Source: Paenibacillus sp. DMB5 (lineage in GTDB: Bacteria; Bacillota; Bacilli; Paenibacillales; Paenibacillaceae). Taken from it: 64,000 nucleotides of DNA. The stretch spans positions 62,001 to 126,000 of the forward strand of contig NZ_LRAC01000087.1 in assembly GCF_001517085.1 (NCBI RefSeq). The letters are read 5' to 3'. The position numbers and the translations under genes are program-made. Below the pieces are notes generated by a model. The model was given only the letters and a program-made list of their open reading frames with translations. It was not told the DNA's origin and ran no database searches. Within the stretch, counting starts at the first letter, position 1; each line of letters starts with the position of its first letter. This document shows positions 54,903 through 64,000 of the stretch, in pieces.

Positions 54903-57152
54903 TTGTTTCGTACCTGGTATCGCCGATTACTGCTTTCTTATTTTCCTATTTTCCTGCTCACCGTAACGATCCTGATTTTTGCCTCGTTTGTATTTATTAA
55001 TGATATCTCCCGGATGGAAACGAAAAAGGCAGACCGGATCTCAGCCAGCTATCTCATAGATAATATTGATAAGACGATCAGGGAAGTGGAGCTGTCCGTG
55101 CTGGATTCAGTGGAGCGCAGCGATGTCTACAAGCAGTATTTCAATAACGCCGGCAAGCCGGATACCGGATCTGTCTATGCGGTTGCCCAGAGTCTGCGCA
55201 GCCTCATTCATGAATCCTCCTACATTCAGTCTGTTTATCTGTATGACAAAATTAATGAAAGCGTTTTAACAGAAACTGGATTAAAAGAGCTCTCCGGCTT
55301 TATAGACGAGGACTGGATCAGACAGGTCACCTCCGGCCCGCTGCCGGAAGACTGGCAGCCTGTCCGCAGCTATAAGACTGAACTTGTACAGCGTACACCG
55401 ATACGTGTGCTTACTATTAATAAAGCGATGCCGCTGCCCTTCGGCTCTGAGGGAGTGCTTGTCATCAATGTCAAAATGAGCGGGATTGAGCAGCTTGTTG
55501 ACAGTATGGTCAATCAGCAGCTTTCTTTTGTGACGATCCTGGACGGCGACGGCAAAACAGTCTACCAGGCACATTCCGACCATGAGGGGGCGTCAAGCGG
55601 CAAGCAGCTGAATACACTGCACCTTAAGCGGCTCGGCTGGACCTTCGCAAGTGGAATTAAGGCAGGGAACCTGTTCGGCTGGGTGTCGGTCATTTCCTAT
55701 CTGTGGGTGGCTATTGCCATCGGCACAGTGATTTGCGCAATTTTTTACCTGGTCTATGTAACCCGGCGCAACTATAAACCGATTCAGGTCATTATGAACC
55801 GCATAGAAGGCCATCAGATCCGGCAGATGGATCAGTCGAAAGACAAACCCGACGAAATGATGCTCATTGACGGGGTGCTGGAGGATCTGATCAACCACAT
55901 GACCGACTATGACCGCAAAAGCCGGGAAAATCTGCTGCTTCAGCGCAGCAAGCTGTTCACCGATCTGCTGCACAGCGAGCGGCTGGATGATGTCATAGGG
56001 CGGATGGAGGAGCTGTCCCCGCTTACGGGTGCTGACTCCTCCTCGCGTTTTACAGTCGTGCTCAGTGAAATTAACCGCTATGAGCGTGTTTTTGAGGAAC
56101 GTTATACCAGAGGAGATCAGAATACGCTCAAGTTTGCCCTGATGAATGTGTTTCAGGAGCTTGCACGTAACGCCGAGCTGCAGGGCTGGGCGGAGTGGGT
56201 CGGAACGCGGCGGGTAGCGATATTGTTCCTGGGTACCGGCAGCGATGAGGAAATGACCGAGCGGATCCGTGTCTTTGCGGAAGATTGCCGCTTCTGGGTG
56301 GAGCAGAACCTGCGGATCTCGCTCAGCTTCGGCATCGGCCCTGCTGTAAAAGGACCCGGTACGATCCGTGAATCCTATGCGGGGGCCGAATATGTCATGC
56401 AGCATAAGCTGCTCCGCAGCGGGGATATCGCCTTGGCAGAATACGGGGAAGCACGCCAGCCGCTCCTGGAGACCTATACCTATCTGCAGATGATCGCAGA
56501 GTTCGTTAAGCAGTTCCGGATGTCGAGCGGTCTGTGGCGTGAGCAGCTGGAGCGGATTTTCGAGGCTTTTGAGCAAAATTTCCTTCAGGATGATGATATC
56601 CGTTCCCTGATTCAGGCGATGCTGCAGATGCTGAGCCGTGAGGTAGCCGTGATGTCAGAGGAGCTGCAGGATGAGCTGTCCGCGGAAACGGCCTCTATCC
56701 GGTTAAAAGGGCTTGAAGAAGCCGAGTCGCTGGATGAGATGAAAAATATTCTGCTGGAGTATCTGACCGATCTGTTCCGTACCTATGTTTCGGCCAGTGA
56801 AACCAAGAGCTACCGGGCGATGGTCACCGAGATGAAAAATTATATCGAAGAGAATTTTACTAATCCTGATCTCTCATTGAAGCATCTGAGCGACCGGTTT
56901 CAGGTGTCAGGCAAATATGCCAGCTATCTGTTCAAAACTGAATTTAAAATGAAGTTCGTGGATTTCGTAACTGAGCTGCGGATGAAAGAGGCCGAGCAGC
57001 TGCTGGCGGAAACCGATTCTCCGCTGCAGGATATCGCGCTTCAGGTAGGCTATGCCAATGCAATTACTTTCGGCAGAGTATTCAAACGGGTTGCCGGCAT
57101 TACACCGGGGGATTACCGCCAGCTCAAACGCCGGGAATCGGGCAAAGCCTGA
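54903..57152 (+). CDS. Membrane-bound AraC-family sensor-regulator
   Basis: A 749-residue one-component regulator. Helix 1 (about 10-32), an extracellular cache-like sensing domain to about 255 and helix 2 (about 258-282) are followed by a cytoplasmic region and two AraC helix-turn-helix motifs at about 650-745 (LQDIALQVGYANAITFGRVF). The start is TTG at 54903, with GGAGGAGG 7 nt upstream; the frame is open further back but has no ribosome site. It stands before a binding-protein transport operon, which it probably activates in response to the external sugar or its binding protein. Confidence 0.9.
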   Translation: MFRTWYRRLLLSYFPIFLLTVTILIFASFVFINDISRMETKKADRISASYLIDNIDKTIREVELSVLDSVERSDVYKQYFNNAGKPDTGSVYAVAQSLRSLIHESSYIQSVYLYDKINESVLTETGLKELSGFIDEDWIRQVTSGPLPEDWQPVRSYKTELVQRTPIRVLTINKAMPLPFGSEGVLVINVKMSGIEQLVDSMVNQQLSFVTILDGDGKTVYQAHSDHEGASSGKQLNTLHLKRLGWTFASGIKAGNLFGWVSVISYLWVAIAIGTVICAIFYLVYVTRRNYKPIQVIMNRIEGHQIRQMDQSKDKPDEMMLIDGVLEDLINHMTDYDRKSRENLLLQRSKLFTDLLHSERLDDVIGRMEELSPLTGADSSSRFTVVLSEINRYERVFEERYTRGDQNTLKFALMNVFQELARNAELQGWAEWVGTRRVAILFLGTGSDEEMTERIRVFAEDCRFWVEQNLRISLSFGIGPAVKGPGTIRESYAGAEYVMQHKLLRSGDIALAEYGEARQPLLETYTYLQMIAEFVKQFRMSSGLWREQLERIFEAFEQNFLQDDDIRSLIQAMLQMLSREVAVMSEELQDELSAETASIRLKGLEEAESLDEMKNILLEYLTDLFRTYVSASETKSYRAMVTEMKNYIEENFTNPDLSLKHLSDRFQVSGKYASYLFKTEFKMKFVDFVTELRMKEAEQLLAETDSPLQDIALQVGYANAITFGRVFKRVAGITPGDYRQLKRRESGKA

Positions 57153-57304
57153 TTAGGCAGAAGCAGTTCACGCTGAACAATAACGCAAGTCTTGCCTCCT
57201 AAAAAATCAGCTGAATATATCCATCCGCAATCAGCCGTGTGATCTGTCCGAATGTCTCTGAAAAGGGGCGTCCAGACAGGGATACGGCCTTTATTTTGCT
57301 TATT

Positions 57305-57318
57305 TGAAAGCGGTTTAT
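57305..57318. promoter_or_regulatory. cre-like site upstream of the binding-protein operon
   Basis: TGAAAGCGGTTTAT agrees with 12 of 14 consensus positions; the final CA is shifted by 2 bp. It is a weak candidate for CcpA control. Confidence 0.3.
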
Positions 57319-57390
57319 CATACGAAAATGGTTGGTCGGATAAACCGGAAGTCCGAATTTCAGGCGTTTTTGCAATCCGAAACAGGTTTA

Positions 57391-57420
57391 TTGTCAGAGC
57401 TCCGGAAAGTGTGGAATACT
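57391..57420 (+). promoter_or_regulatory. Promoter of the second binding-protein operon
   Basis: TTGTCA (57391-57396) and AATACT (57415-57420) with an 18-bp spacer. Confidence 0.5.
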
Positions 57421-57574
57421 GTGGTCATCCCGGAACCTTAGGCGGCAGGAAGTAAAGGCGGCGTAAGCGTAAAAAGCATTCTTTTCTAAAGAAGGGCGGT
57501 ACGGGAGCTCGGATGTGAGGTTGGGGGATTCATAAAGTCACCATTATAGCCGCAGAGGCGAAGGAGATGGCACA

Positions 57575-59188
57575 ATGACAGTGAATGCAAACCAGAAAGT
57601 TCTGAAGAAGGCATTGGGAATCGGGTTAAGCGCAGTAATGGGGATGTCCCTGCTGGCCGGGTGTTCCTCTAATGCAAACGGAAACGCGAATACGGCATCA
57701 AACGGAGGAACAGCAACCGACGGGGGCAGTAAAGAGCGCGTTACGCTTAAGGTGGAAATCTTCGACCGTGGTAACAGCCCTGCGCCTTATACCATTACCA
57801 ACAACTATCTCTCCAATATGGTGCAGGAACGGTTCGGTGATCCGAACAACATTGATGTCGAATATGTTCCGGTTCAGCGCTCCGAGGAAGTTACGAAACT
57901 GAACGTACTGATGGCCAGCAACACTGATGTGCCTGATATTGTGTTCACTTATGATTCCAGCGTGTTCTACCGTTACGCCCAGCAGGGCGGTCTGACGGAT
58001 GTCGGAGCGCTGATTGATGAGCACGGGCCGAATCTGAAAAAATTCCTCGGTGAGGATACACTGGCATTCGGGCAGCTTGACGGGAAGCAGATGTCCATTC
58101 CGGGTAAGCGGGCAATCACTGGCCGTTACAGCTCCTACATCCGCCAGGATTGGCTGGATAAGCTGGGCCTTCCGGTGCCGACCACAACGGATGAGCTATA
58201 CACGACTTTGAAAGCGTTTAAAGATAAAGATCCGGGCGGCCTCGGCAGCAAAAATATCCCGATGGGCATGGCGCTCGCTCCGGCCCAGTTCGAGACACTG
58301 ATCTATTCCTTCATCAAACCGATAAAGGGCGATCTCACTTACGGCCAGCGCTATGAGCTGCCGCTGCATGACGGCTTCAAGGATGCGATGCAGTTCCTGA
58401 ACAAGCTCTACAATGAAGGGCTGGTCAGCCAGGACTTCAGTCTGGATGAAGATAAAACGCAGCTGGCAAAGGATATCCAGAACGGCAATGTCGGCTACTG
58501 GTCTGAAGATGTGGACAATATCTTCTACGCTGAAGGTACACTGGATAATCTCTACAAAAATGTACCGGGCAGCAAAGTGACGGCGGCAGATGTTCTGACC
58601 AACGCCAATGAGGGCAACAAGCACATTAAATCGCGTTATGCGTCTAACGGGATGTACATCATGATTCCGAAGAGCAGCAAACGTGCCGTGGAGGCCATTA
58701 AATATCTGGACTGGATGGCTTCGGACAACAATCTGATCGATATTTACAGCGGGGTTGAAGGCGAAAACTATGATCTGGTTGACGGTATCCCGGTAGTTAA
58801 AGCGGATGTTGCCCAGGAGTTCGCTGACCGTCTGTTCAATGCAGGCGACATGGCGATCATCTCTAACGGCAAGAACATCGGCGACCAGGCAACGAATGAA
58901 AAAGCATGGATCAGCGGCTTCCCGGAACGTAACCAGGAAATGCTGAAGCAATCCATTGATATTGCCAATACCGATACCGTTGGTCCAATTGTCTTCGGTA
59001 AACCGATTGAAGCGGAATCCAAATACGGGACTACGCTCAATGACAAGCTGGCCGTAATTATCGTTAAGACTGCGATGGCTAAACCGGAGCAATTCGATGC
59101 GGTTTACGAGCAGGAAATGAAGGACTTCATGTCCCTTGGCGGAACCCAGCTTAAAGAAGAACTGGAAGCAGCACTGAAGGAACTGTAA
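57575..59188 (+). CDS. Extracellular solute-binding lipoprotein (LplA-like)
   Basis: A 537-residue binding protein, longer than classical sugar-binding proteins and typical of the LplA/YtcQ group. The lipobox is L-L-A-G-C at about residues 27-31. Early motifs include 'VPVQRSEEVTKLNVLMASN' and 'DVPDIVFTYDSS'. AAGGAG precedes the ATG. It delivers its ligand to the two permeases encoded downstream. A hairpin between it and the first permease probably raises its level relative to theirs. Confidence 0.92.
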   Translation: MTVNANQKVLKKALGIGLSAVMGMSLLAGCSSNANGNANTASNGGTATDGGSKERVTLKVEIFDRGNSPAPYTITNNYLSNMVQERFGDPNNIDVEYVPVQRSEEVTKLNVLMASNTDVPDIVFTYDSSVFYRYAQQGGLTDVGALIDEHGPNLKKFLGEDTLAFGQLDGKQMSIPGKRAITGRYSSYIRQDWLDKLGLPVPTTTDELYTTLKAFKDKDPGGLGSKNIPMGMALAPAQFETLIYSFIKPIKGDLTYGQRYELPLHDGFKDAMQFLNKLYNEGLVSQDFSLDEDKTQLAKDIQNGNVGYWSEDVDNIFYAEGTLDNLYKNVPGSKVTAADVLTNANEGNKHIKSRYASNGMYIMIPKSSKRAVEAIKYLDWMASDNNLIDIYSGVEGENYDLVDGIPVVKADVAQEFADRLFNAGDMAIISNGKNIGDQATNEKAWISGFPERNQEMLKQSIDIANTDTVGPIVFGKPIEAESKYGTTLNDKLAVIIVKTAMAKPEQFDAVYEQEMKDFMSLGGTQLKEELEAALKEL

Positions 59189-59204
59189 ACACAATAAATA
59201 TAAA

Positions 59205-59251
59205 AAGAAGAACCGGAGGGAGCAGGTACGCCGCTTCGTCCGGTTTTTCTT
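59205..59251 (+). terminator. Intra-operon hairpin (attenuator) after the binding-protein gene
   Basis: AAGAAGAACCGG (59205-59216) pairs with CCGGTTTTTCTT (59240-59251) with one weak step. The T tract is inside the stem. It is typical of partial termination after a highly expressed binding-protein gene. Confidence 0.7.
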
Positions 59252-59269
59252 CCCAAGGAGGGAACCGGC

Positions 59270-60172
59270 TTGAGTAAAGTCAGCTACTTGAAGCGGTATT
59301 GGCAAATGTACGCGCTGCTTTCACTGCCACTCATTTACTTCTTTATCTTCCGTTACGGGCCGATGTACGGTGTGCAGATTGCCTTTAAGGACTTTAATCT
59401 GTTCCAGGGAATCGGCGGCAGTGAGTGGATCGGGTTCGATGCATTCCGTGAAGTTTTTAACATGAGAGAGTTTTACACCGCGCTGCGCAACACCTTTATG
59501 CTTAACTTTCTGGATTTGATAGTTTCTTTCCCGGCCCCTATTATTCTGGCAATCATGCTGTATGAAATTAAGAGTGCCTGGTTCAAAAAGATTTCGCAGA
59601 CCATTCTTTACATCCCTCATTTCATCTCCTGGGTTATTATCGGGGGGATTGTCTATCAATTGTTCGGCAACCAGTCCGGTATGATTAACGAGGTACTGCA
59701 AGGCCTGGGGCTGAACCCGATTCCTTTCCTGACTGAAAAAGGCCCGTGGCTCATCACCTACCTGTTTACAGGGGTCTGGCAGAGTGCCGGCTGGGGAACG
59801 ATTCTCTATCTGGCAGCACTCACCGGCGTAAACAGAGAGCTGTTTGAAGCAGCTGAGGTTGACGGAGCAACGCGGATGAAGAAGATCTGGTATATTACGC
59901 TGCCAAGCATCAAGCCGACAATCGTCACTCTGCTTATTCTTAATCTCGGCAAAATGGTAAGCATCGGCTTCGACCGCCCATATGTTATCGGAAATACGGC
60001 GGTACGTGAATATTCCGATGTGCTGAGTACCTTTGTCTACCGGATCGGTCTTGAATCCGGCCAGTACACCCTGGCTACCGTAGTCGGATTGTTCCAGGCT
60101 GTGGTCGGTCTTGTATTCATTCTTGGCTCCAACTATATTTCGAAAAAAATGACCGGCGACGGTATTATCTGA
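59270..60172 (+). CDS. Sugar ABC transporter permease (LplB/YteP-like)
   Basis: A 300-residue permease with six hydrophobic segments. The EAA loop reads FEAAEVDGATRMKKIWYITL. The start is TTG with AAGGAGGGAA upstream. The N-terminal 'YALLSLPLIYFFIFRYGPMYG' region, split here at its end, is characteristic of the LplB group. It works with the next permease and the LplA-like protein. No ATPase gene is present. Confidence 0.93.
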   Translation: MSKVSYLKRYWQMYALLSLPLIYFFIFRYGPMYGVQIAFKDFNLFQGIGGSEWIGFDAFREVFNMREFYTALRNTFMLNFLDLIVSFPAPIILAIMLYEIKSAWFKKISQTILYIPHFISWVIIGGIVYQLFGNQSGMINEVLQGLGLNPIPFLTEKGPWLITYLFTGVWQSAGWGTILYLAALTGVNRELFEAAEVDGATRMKKIWYITLPSIKPTIVTLLILNLGKMVSIGFDRPYVIGNTAVREYSDVLSTFVYRIGLESGQYTLATVVGLFQAVVGLVFILGSNYISKKMTGDGII

Positions 60173-60196
60173 TAAAGAGGAAGGAGGCGGAGTACT

Positions 60197-61069
60197 ATGA
60201 GTGAACGTACTTCAAACCGGATATTCGAAATTGTCGTTGTTACCTGTGTGGCCTTGTTCGTTCTGTTCTGCCTGGCTCCGTTCTTGCATGTTATTGCAGT
60301 ATCACTCAGCTCCAACCGGGCCATTACCTCCGGCGAAGTTACAATTTTTCCGATTGAATTGAACTGGAATGCCTATGTGCAGGTGTTCTCGGATAATGCA
60401 ATGATCCGTTCCCTCGGTTATACGGTGCTGCTGACAGCGGCGACAACCGGGCTGTGCATGCTCTTCACCATTGCCGCAGCCTATCCGCTTACTAAGGGTT
60501 ACCTGAAGGGTCGCAAAACGTTTATGGTTATTATCATTATTACCATGTTCTTCAGCGGCGGGATTATTCCTGAATATCTGCTGATGCGCGACCTGCGCCT
60601 GCTTGATTCCACCTGGGCGCTTATTCTGCCCGGTCTGGTCAGTCCGTTCAATCTGATTATCCTGATCTCCTTCTTTAACAACATTCCCCAGAGTCTGGAA
60701 GAGTCGGCCGAGATCGACGGCAGCTCCTTCTTCCGTACGCTGGTTAGCATCGTTCTGCCGCTGTCCATGCCTGTGCTGGCAACGCTGGCCCTCTTCTATG
60801 CAGTCGGCAGATGGAACGGTTTCCAGGATGCGCTGATGTATATCAACAGCCCGGAACTGTATCCGCTGCAGCTCAAGCTATTCCAGATGGTACAGAACAA
60901 CATGGTCTCCGAGCTAACACAAATGGAGGGTGCGAACCGCACTGCGCTGACTCCGGAAAGCCTGAAGGCAGCAACGGTTATCTTCGCTACAGTGCCGATT
61001 CTGCTCGTCTATCCGTGGCTGCAGAAGTATTTTGTCAGCGGTGTTATGCTGGGTGCCGTTAAGGGTTAA
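60197..61069 (+). CDS. Carbohydrate ABC transporter permease (YtcP-like)
   Basis: A 290-residue permease, six helices, with EAA loop 'LEESAEIDGSSFFRTLVSIV' and the C-terminal PWLQKYFVSGVMLGAVKG. AGGAGG lies about 10 nt before the ATG. It begins 24 bp after the first permease. It completes the membrane part of the second uptake system. Confidence 0.93.
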   Translation: MSERTSNRIFEIVVVTCVALFVLFCLAPFLHVIAVSLSSNRAITSGEVTIFPIELNWNAYVQVFSDNAMIRSLGYTVLLTAATTGLCMLFTIAAAYPLTKGYLKGRKTFMVIIIITMFFSGGIIPEYLLMRDLRLLDSTWALILPGLVSPFNLIILISFFNNIPQSLEESAEIDGSSFFRTLVSIVLPLSMPVLATLALFYAVGRWNGFQDALMYINSPELYPLQLKLFQMVQNNMVSELTQMEGANRTALTPESLKAATVIFATVPILLVYPWLQKYFVSGVMLGAVKG

Positions 61070-61113
61070 CGGATAAGGGTATATTCGTGGGATCAGGAAA
61101 GGAGAACGCAATT

Positions 61114-62067
61114 TTGGAAGACAAAGGGGCATTTTCATTCTCAACCTGCTGGAATATGAAGCGCCACACGACAGGAGACGGGCTGCTAAGGGAAATTCTC
61201 GGGCTAGGCTTCCGCAGGGTGGAGCTGAACTATAATGTGACTGAAGAGATGCTGGGGACGATTGAGCCGATGATTGAGCGGGGGGAGATCGGCATTTCCA
61301 GTGTTCATAACACCTTCCCTCATGTTCCGGACCCTGATTACGGTACGGATTCCGTGCTGCTCGGTTTCGAGGATAAAGAGAAGCGGCAGCGGGCCATCCA
61401 ACTGCTGATCCGCTCTGCCGAGTATGCACAGCGCTACGGCGGTGAGGCAGTAGTTGTCCATCCCGGTGAAGTTCCCTTCCCGAATGATATCGCCAAGGAG
61501 CTGGAACAGCTCTACAGCGGGGAGGGCAAGGATTCCGACGCCTTCCGCAGCAAGTGGGCGGAGCTGCTGGAGCGGCGGGAGACGTACAGTGCCGGATATG
61601 TGCGGACTATTACCGAGAGCCTGTACGAAGTATGCGATAAGGCGGCTGCCAAGGGGCTGAGCGGCATCCGCTTCGGCATCGAGACACGCTCCCGGCCGCA
61701 GCAGATACCGACGCTCGCCGAAGCCAAAAGAATCATCCGGGCGCTGAAGGGCGCGCCGGTCGGTATCTGGTACGATACCGGTCATGCCATTATGATGGAC
61801 CGTCTGGGGCTGTACGACAGTGTGGGGGAGATGGACGGGCTGATGAATGATATTGTCGGCGTCCATATTCACGAGACCATCGGGCTCTCGGATCACTGGT
61901 GCCCCTACGTAAACAGCGGAGATATGCATTTCTATGATGCTTATCTGCCGATGATTGAGCGGGCACAGGTGAAAGTATATGAGCTGAAGGCGGCCTGCCT
62001 GCCGGAGGATATTCATGAGAGCCACCGTCTGCTTACGGCCAAGCTGGCGGCACGGGGGGCGCTCTGA
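61114..62067 (+). CDS. Sugar phosphate isomerase/epimerase (TIM barrel)
   Basis: A 317-residue AP-endonuclease-2-type TIM barrel. Metal-site candidates are the Glu of RVELNYN, the His in VVVHPGEVPFP, the Glu in FGIETRSRPQQI, WYDTGHAIM and GVHIHETIG. The start is TTG at 61114, with AAGGAG 9 nt upstream; a GTG at 61087 precedes the ribosome site and is rejected. It probably isomerises or epimerises the imported sugar. It overlaps the next gene by 1 nt (TGATG). Confidence 0.88.
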   Translation: MEDKGAFSFSTCWNMKRHTTGDGLLREILGLGFRRVELNYNVTEEMLGTIEPMIERGEIGISSVHNTFPHVPDPDYGTDSVLLGFEDKEKRQRAIQLLIRSAEYAQRYGGEAVVVHPGEVPFPNDIAKELEQLYSGEGKDSDAFRSKWAELLERRETYSAGYVRTITESLYEVCDKAAAKGLSGIRFGIETRSRPQQIPTLAEAKRIIRALKGAPVGIWYDTGHAIMMDRLGLYDSVGEMDGLMNDIVGVHIHETIGLSDHWCPYVNSGDMHFYDAYLPMIERAQVKVYELKAACLPEDIHESHRLLTAKLAARGAL

Positions 62068-62747
62068 TGCCTAGTGCAAAGGACAGATTAAGCGGTGAAG
62101 AGCGCAGACTGGCGGCCGCCTATGCTCCCGGTCTGCTGTTTGACCGGAACGAGCCTTTTTACCCCGTTCGTTTCGGCGTAACGGTACTGCGGGAGGACGG
62201 GGCTTCGCCTTCCTTCCCGCGCAGGCTTAAGGTGAGCCGGCCGGATGTTGCGGCTGTCGTGGAATACGCTATTTATTACGATTACGATATTCAGCATCTG
62301 TACGATCTGGAGCATGTATGGGTTTATATCGGCAGTAACGGTGAAGTCGCAGACGTCGAAGCCAGCTTTCACGGCAAATATCTGAAAGGCCTGCTGCGCG
62401 GCCGTACCAATCTGAGCAATACCCGCACCAGCCTGTATGTGCAGCCCGGCAAGCATGCGCTCTCACCCTTGCCTGAGGTGTTTGAGCTGCTGCCGGGCTT
62501 TGCCGCCTGTACGCAGGAGGCAGCGGGGGCGGACGGGCTGATCTACGGTGACTGCTTCCGCGGGCTGCTGGCTTCGGATGAAGCCACAGATCAGAAGGTG
62601 CGCCGTTATCTGCAGACCTGCCGGTTTACTCCTTCGGGAGTCTATAGGATCTGGGAGTATGCGCACCGGGACGACTTATTCGTTTCGTGGAACGAGCTGT
62701 TTGCTGAAATACCGGTGCGTGTGCGGAAAGAGCTGGAGCGGCTGTAA
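62067..62747 (+). CDS. Conserved-looking protein of unknown function
   Basis: A 226-residue soluble protein I do not recognise with confidence. It shows 'VVEYAIYYDYDIQHLYDLEH' followed by V-W-V-Y-I, a pattern of paired strands with acidic and His residues that faintly recalls NPP1/VPS62-type folds. It also has the sequence SFHGKYLKGLLRGR. No signal peptide or membrane segment is seen. Its ATG overlaps the stop of the isomerase gene, and it lies 50 bp before the lyase-like gene, so it belongs to the same sugar-use operon. A role on an unsaturated or uronic sugar is only a guess. Confidence 0.75.
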   Translation: MPSAKDRLSGEERRLAAAYAPGLLFDRNEPFYPVRFGVTVLREDGASPSFPRRLKVSRPDVAAVVEYAIYYDYDIQHLYDLEHVWVYIGSNGEVADVEASFHGKYLKGLLRGRTNLSNTRTSLYVQPGKHALSPLPEVFELLPGFAACTQEAAGADGLIYGDCFRGLLASDEATDQKVRRYLQTCRFTPSGVYRIWEYAHRDDLFVSWNELFAEIPVRVRKELERL

Positions 62748-62797
62748 TGAAACTGACGGCGGTGCCGGGTGTTAAATGCTAACATGGAGGAATGACA

Positions 62798-64000
62798 ATG
62801 TATAAGCAACTGGTGGACAGCAACGACAGAGCAGTGGAAGAAGGCTTAGCCCGGCAGGTGCTCGATCCGGAGAGCCGCTATTACGGCGGAACGATTGATC
62901 CTTTCACCGGCGTTGCCTGGGTCAATCATACGACCGGTACGCCAACCGAGATGTGCTACTGGGGAGCCGCGCTGGTGAACCCCGATTCGAAATACTACCA
63001 TGATGAACAGCTGCTGGGGAGGCTTGAGCTGGCTGCTGAGTTCGTGCTGCGCGGCCAGCATGCGGACGGTACAATCTCCCCGGGCTGGACGAACTTCCAC
63101 TCTCCGCCGGATACAGCCTTTGTGATCGTCGGTTATGCCCAGCTGTATCAGCTGCTGTCCCGGCAGGACTGGGCGCCGCTTGCGCCTGTGCTTGGCAGGA
63201 TGCGGCTGTTTCTGGAACGCACCATTCCGGCTATGCTTACAGGCGGCGGCCATACGCCGAATCACCGCTGGGTGATCAGTGCGGCTCTGGCATATCTGCA
63301 TGAGCTGTTCGGACTGCCGGAAGCCGTCCTGCGGGCAGAGCAGTGGCTGGCCGAAGGCATGGATATTACGCCGGACGGGGAATGGACCGAGCGCAGCAAC
63401 GGCATATACAGCGCAGTCAGCGATATTATGCTGATCCACACCGCCCGCCTGCTGAACCGCCCGCAGCTGCTGGAACCCGTCCGCCTGAACCTGCGGATGA
63501 TGGTCTATCTCGTCCATCCGTCGGGTGAGGTCGTGACCGACTATTCCGGGCGGCAGGATTTGGGGCATGTGCATGACCTGTCCCCTTATTATTTACCGTA
63601 TGCCATCCTGGCCCGGCTGGATAACGATCCTGTATTCGCCGGGATGGCCGAATGGGCCGGCCGGTCGCTCAGTAATCCAGGCTTCTGCTCGGTGAACGCG
63701 CTGGTGCGGATGCTGCTGGAGCCAGAGCTGCAGCAGCGCCAGCGGCGGAGGCTGTCCTCCCTGAGCGGTACGAGACAATCCTGAACGGTGAGTTTCTGCG
63801 GCACGGCTATCTTGCAGGCATGGAGGCAGCAGGCCATCAGGGGCGGATTTCCCACAGCCGGATGCATACCGATTTCGGGGCTCCGGTGGCCCGCTACCGG
63901 GACGGGGATACCAGCGTAACACTGATGACAGAGACTCCATCCTTCTTCGCACTGCGGCATGGCGGGGTACGGCTGCTGGCTGTACAGCTGGCTTCCTATT
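62798..64000 (+). CDS. Alpha/alpha-toroid lyase-like protein, frameshifted, cut by the window end
   Basis: The first ~330 residues look like an (alpha/alpha) toroid, as in heparinase- and alginate-lyase-type polysaccharide lyases, with HTPNHRWVISAALAYLHELF carrying an Asn-His pair like the active site of those enzymes. The ATG at 62798 has TGGAGG 7 nt upstream. The frame stops at 63784, but protein-like sequence continues to the window end in another frame (ERYETILNGEFLRHGYLAG). Restoring one C to CCC at about 63760 joins them. The family is not certain; GH-type toroids are an alternative. It is the last visible gene of the transport operon. Confidence 0.65.

Larger units (their letters stand above)
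57153..57574. other. Regulatory stretch before the second binding-protein gene
   Basis: It contains a cre-like site (57305-57318) and a promoter-like pair (57391-57420), then a leader of about 150 nt. No gene is convincing. Confidence 0.6.

Noticed and set aside
57252..57455. Small plus-strand frame of 67 codons before the second binding-protein gene
   Set aside because: It overlaps the promoter elements and has no ribosome site.

Overview
The window looks like a chromosomal segment of a soil or plant-associated Paenibacillus-like Firmicute. Supporting signs are moderately high GC, strong AGGAGG-type ribosome sites, frequent TTG and GTG starts, YesM/YesN-type two-component regulation, binding-protein transport systems without their own ATPase, and many carbohydrate-active enzymes. 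There is one tRNA (Leu, CAG). I see no IS element, prophage or CRISPR array.
1-6.8 kb holds a secreted Ig-like protein, a YbdG-type MscS channel, a secreted PL1 pectate lyase, and a MerR regulator with an SDR and an aldo/keto reductase behind a textbook 19-bp-spacer MerR promoter. 6.9-9.1 kb (minus strand) holds a radical-SAM DNA-repair-type protein and its partner under a promoter with a consensus SOS (LexA) box. 9.2-18.7 kb (minus) is a sugar-uptake locus: binding lipoprotein, SGNH esterase, YesM/YesN pair, two permeases and a FAD oxidoreductase. 19-22.7 kb holds a small membrane protein, a broken LuxR regulator, a methyltransferase and a saccharopine-dehydrogenase-like protein. 22.8-34.5 kb holds a GH3 enzyme with inverted domain order, a DUF1311 lipoprotein, an Sm-like small protein, a GH51 arabinofuranosidase, a CHASE4-GGDEF-EAL protein and an AraC/GyrI-like regulator. 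34.7-37.7 kb (minus) pairs an XRE regulator with a nucleotidyltransferase-like protein. 38.5-43.9 kb is an AraC regulator divergent from a coupled GH38-GH105 operon. 44.5-53.7 kb is a myo-inositol catabolic locus (iolG, iolB, a LacI regulator, iolC, iolA, iolD, iolE) with two identical 16-bp operators. 54.9-64 kb is a second sugar-uptake locus: membrane AraC sensor, binding protein, two permeases, isomerase, unknown protein and a toroid lyase-like protein cut by the window end.
Three observations matter most. (1) The SOS box on the radical-SAM pair ties an uncharacterised repair-type system to DNA damage. (2) The gene-free stretches carry repeats with periods of about 50 bp. One family (GCTAACGGAC-N10-TTATT, nine copies in two places) forms inward-facing pairs of exactly 87 bp. 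(3) Six genes carry seven single-base frameshifts. Each can be explained by loss of one base from a short homopolymer, so sequence error is the first hypothesis; I annotate these genes across the shift.
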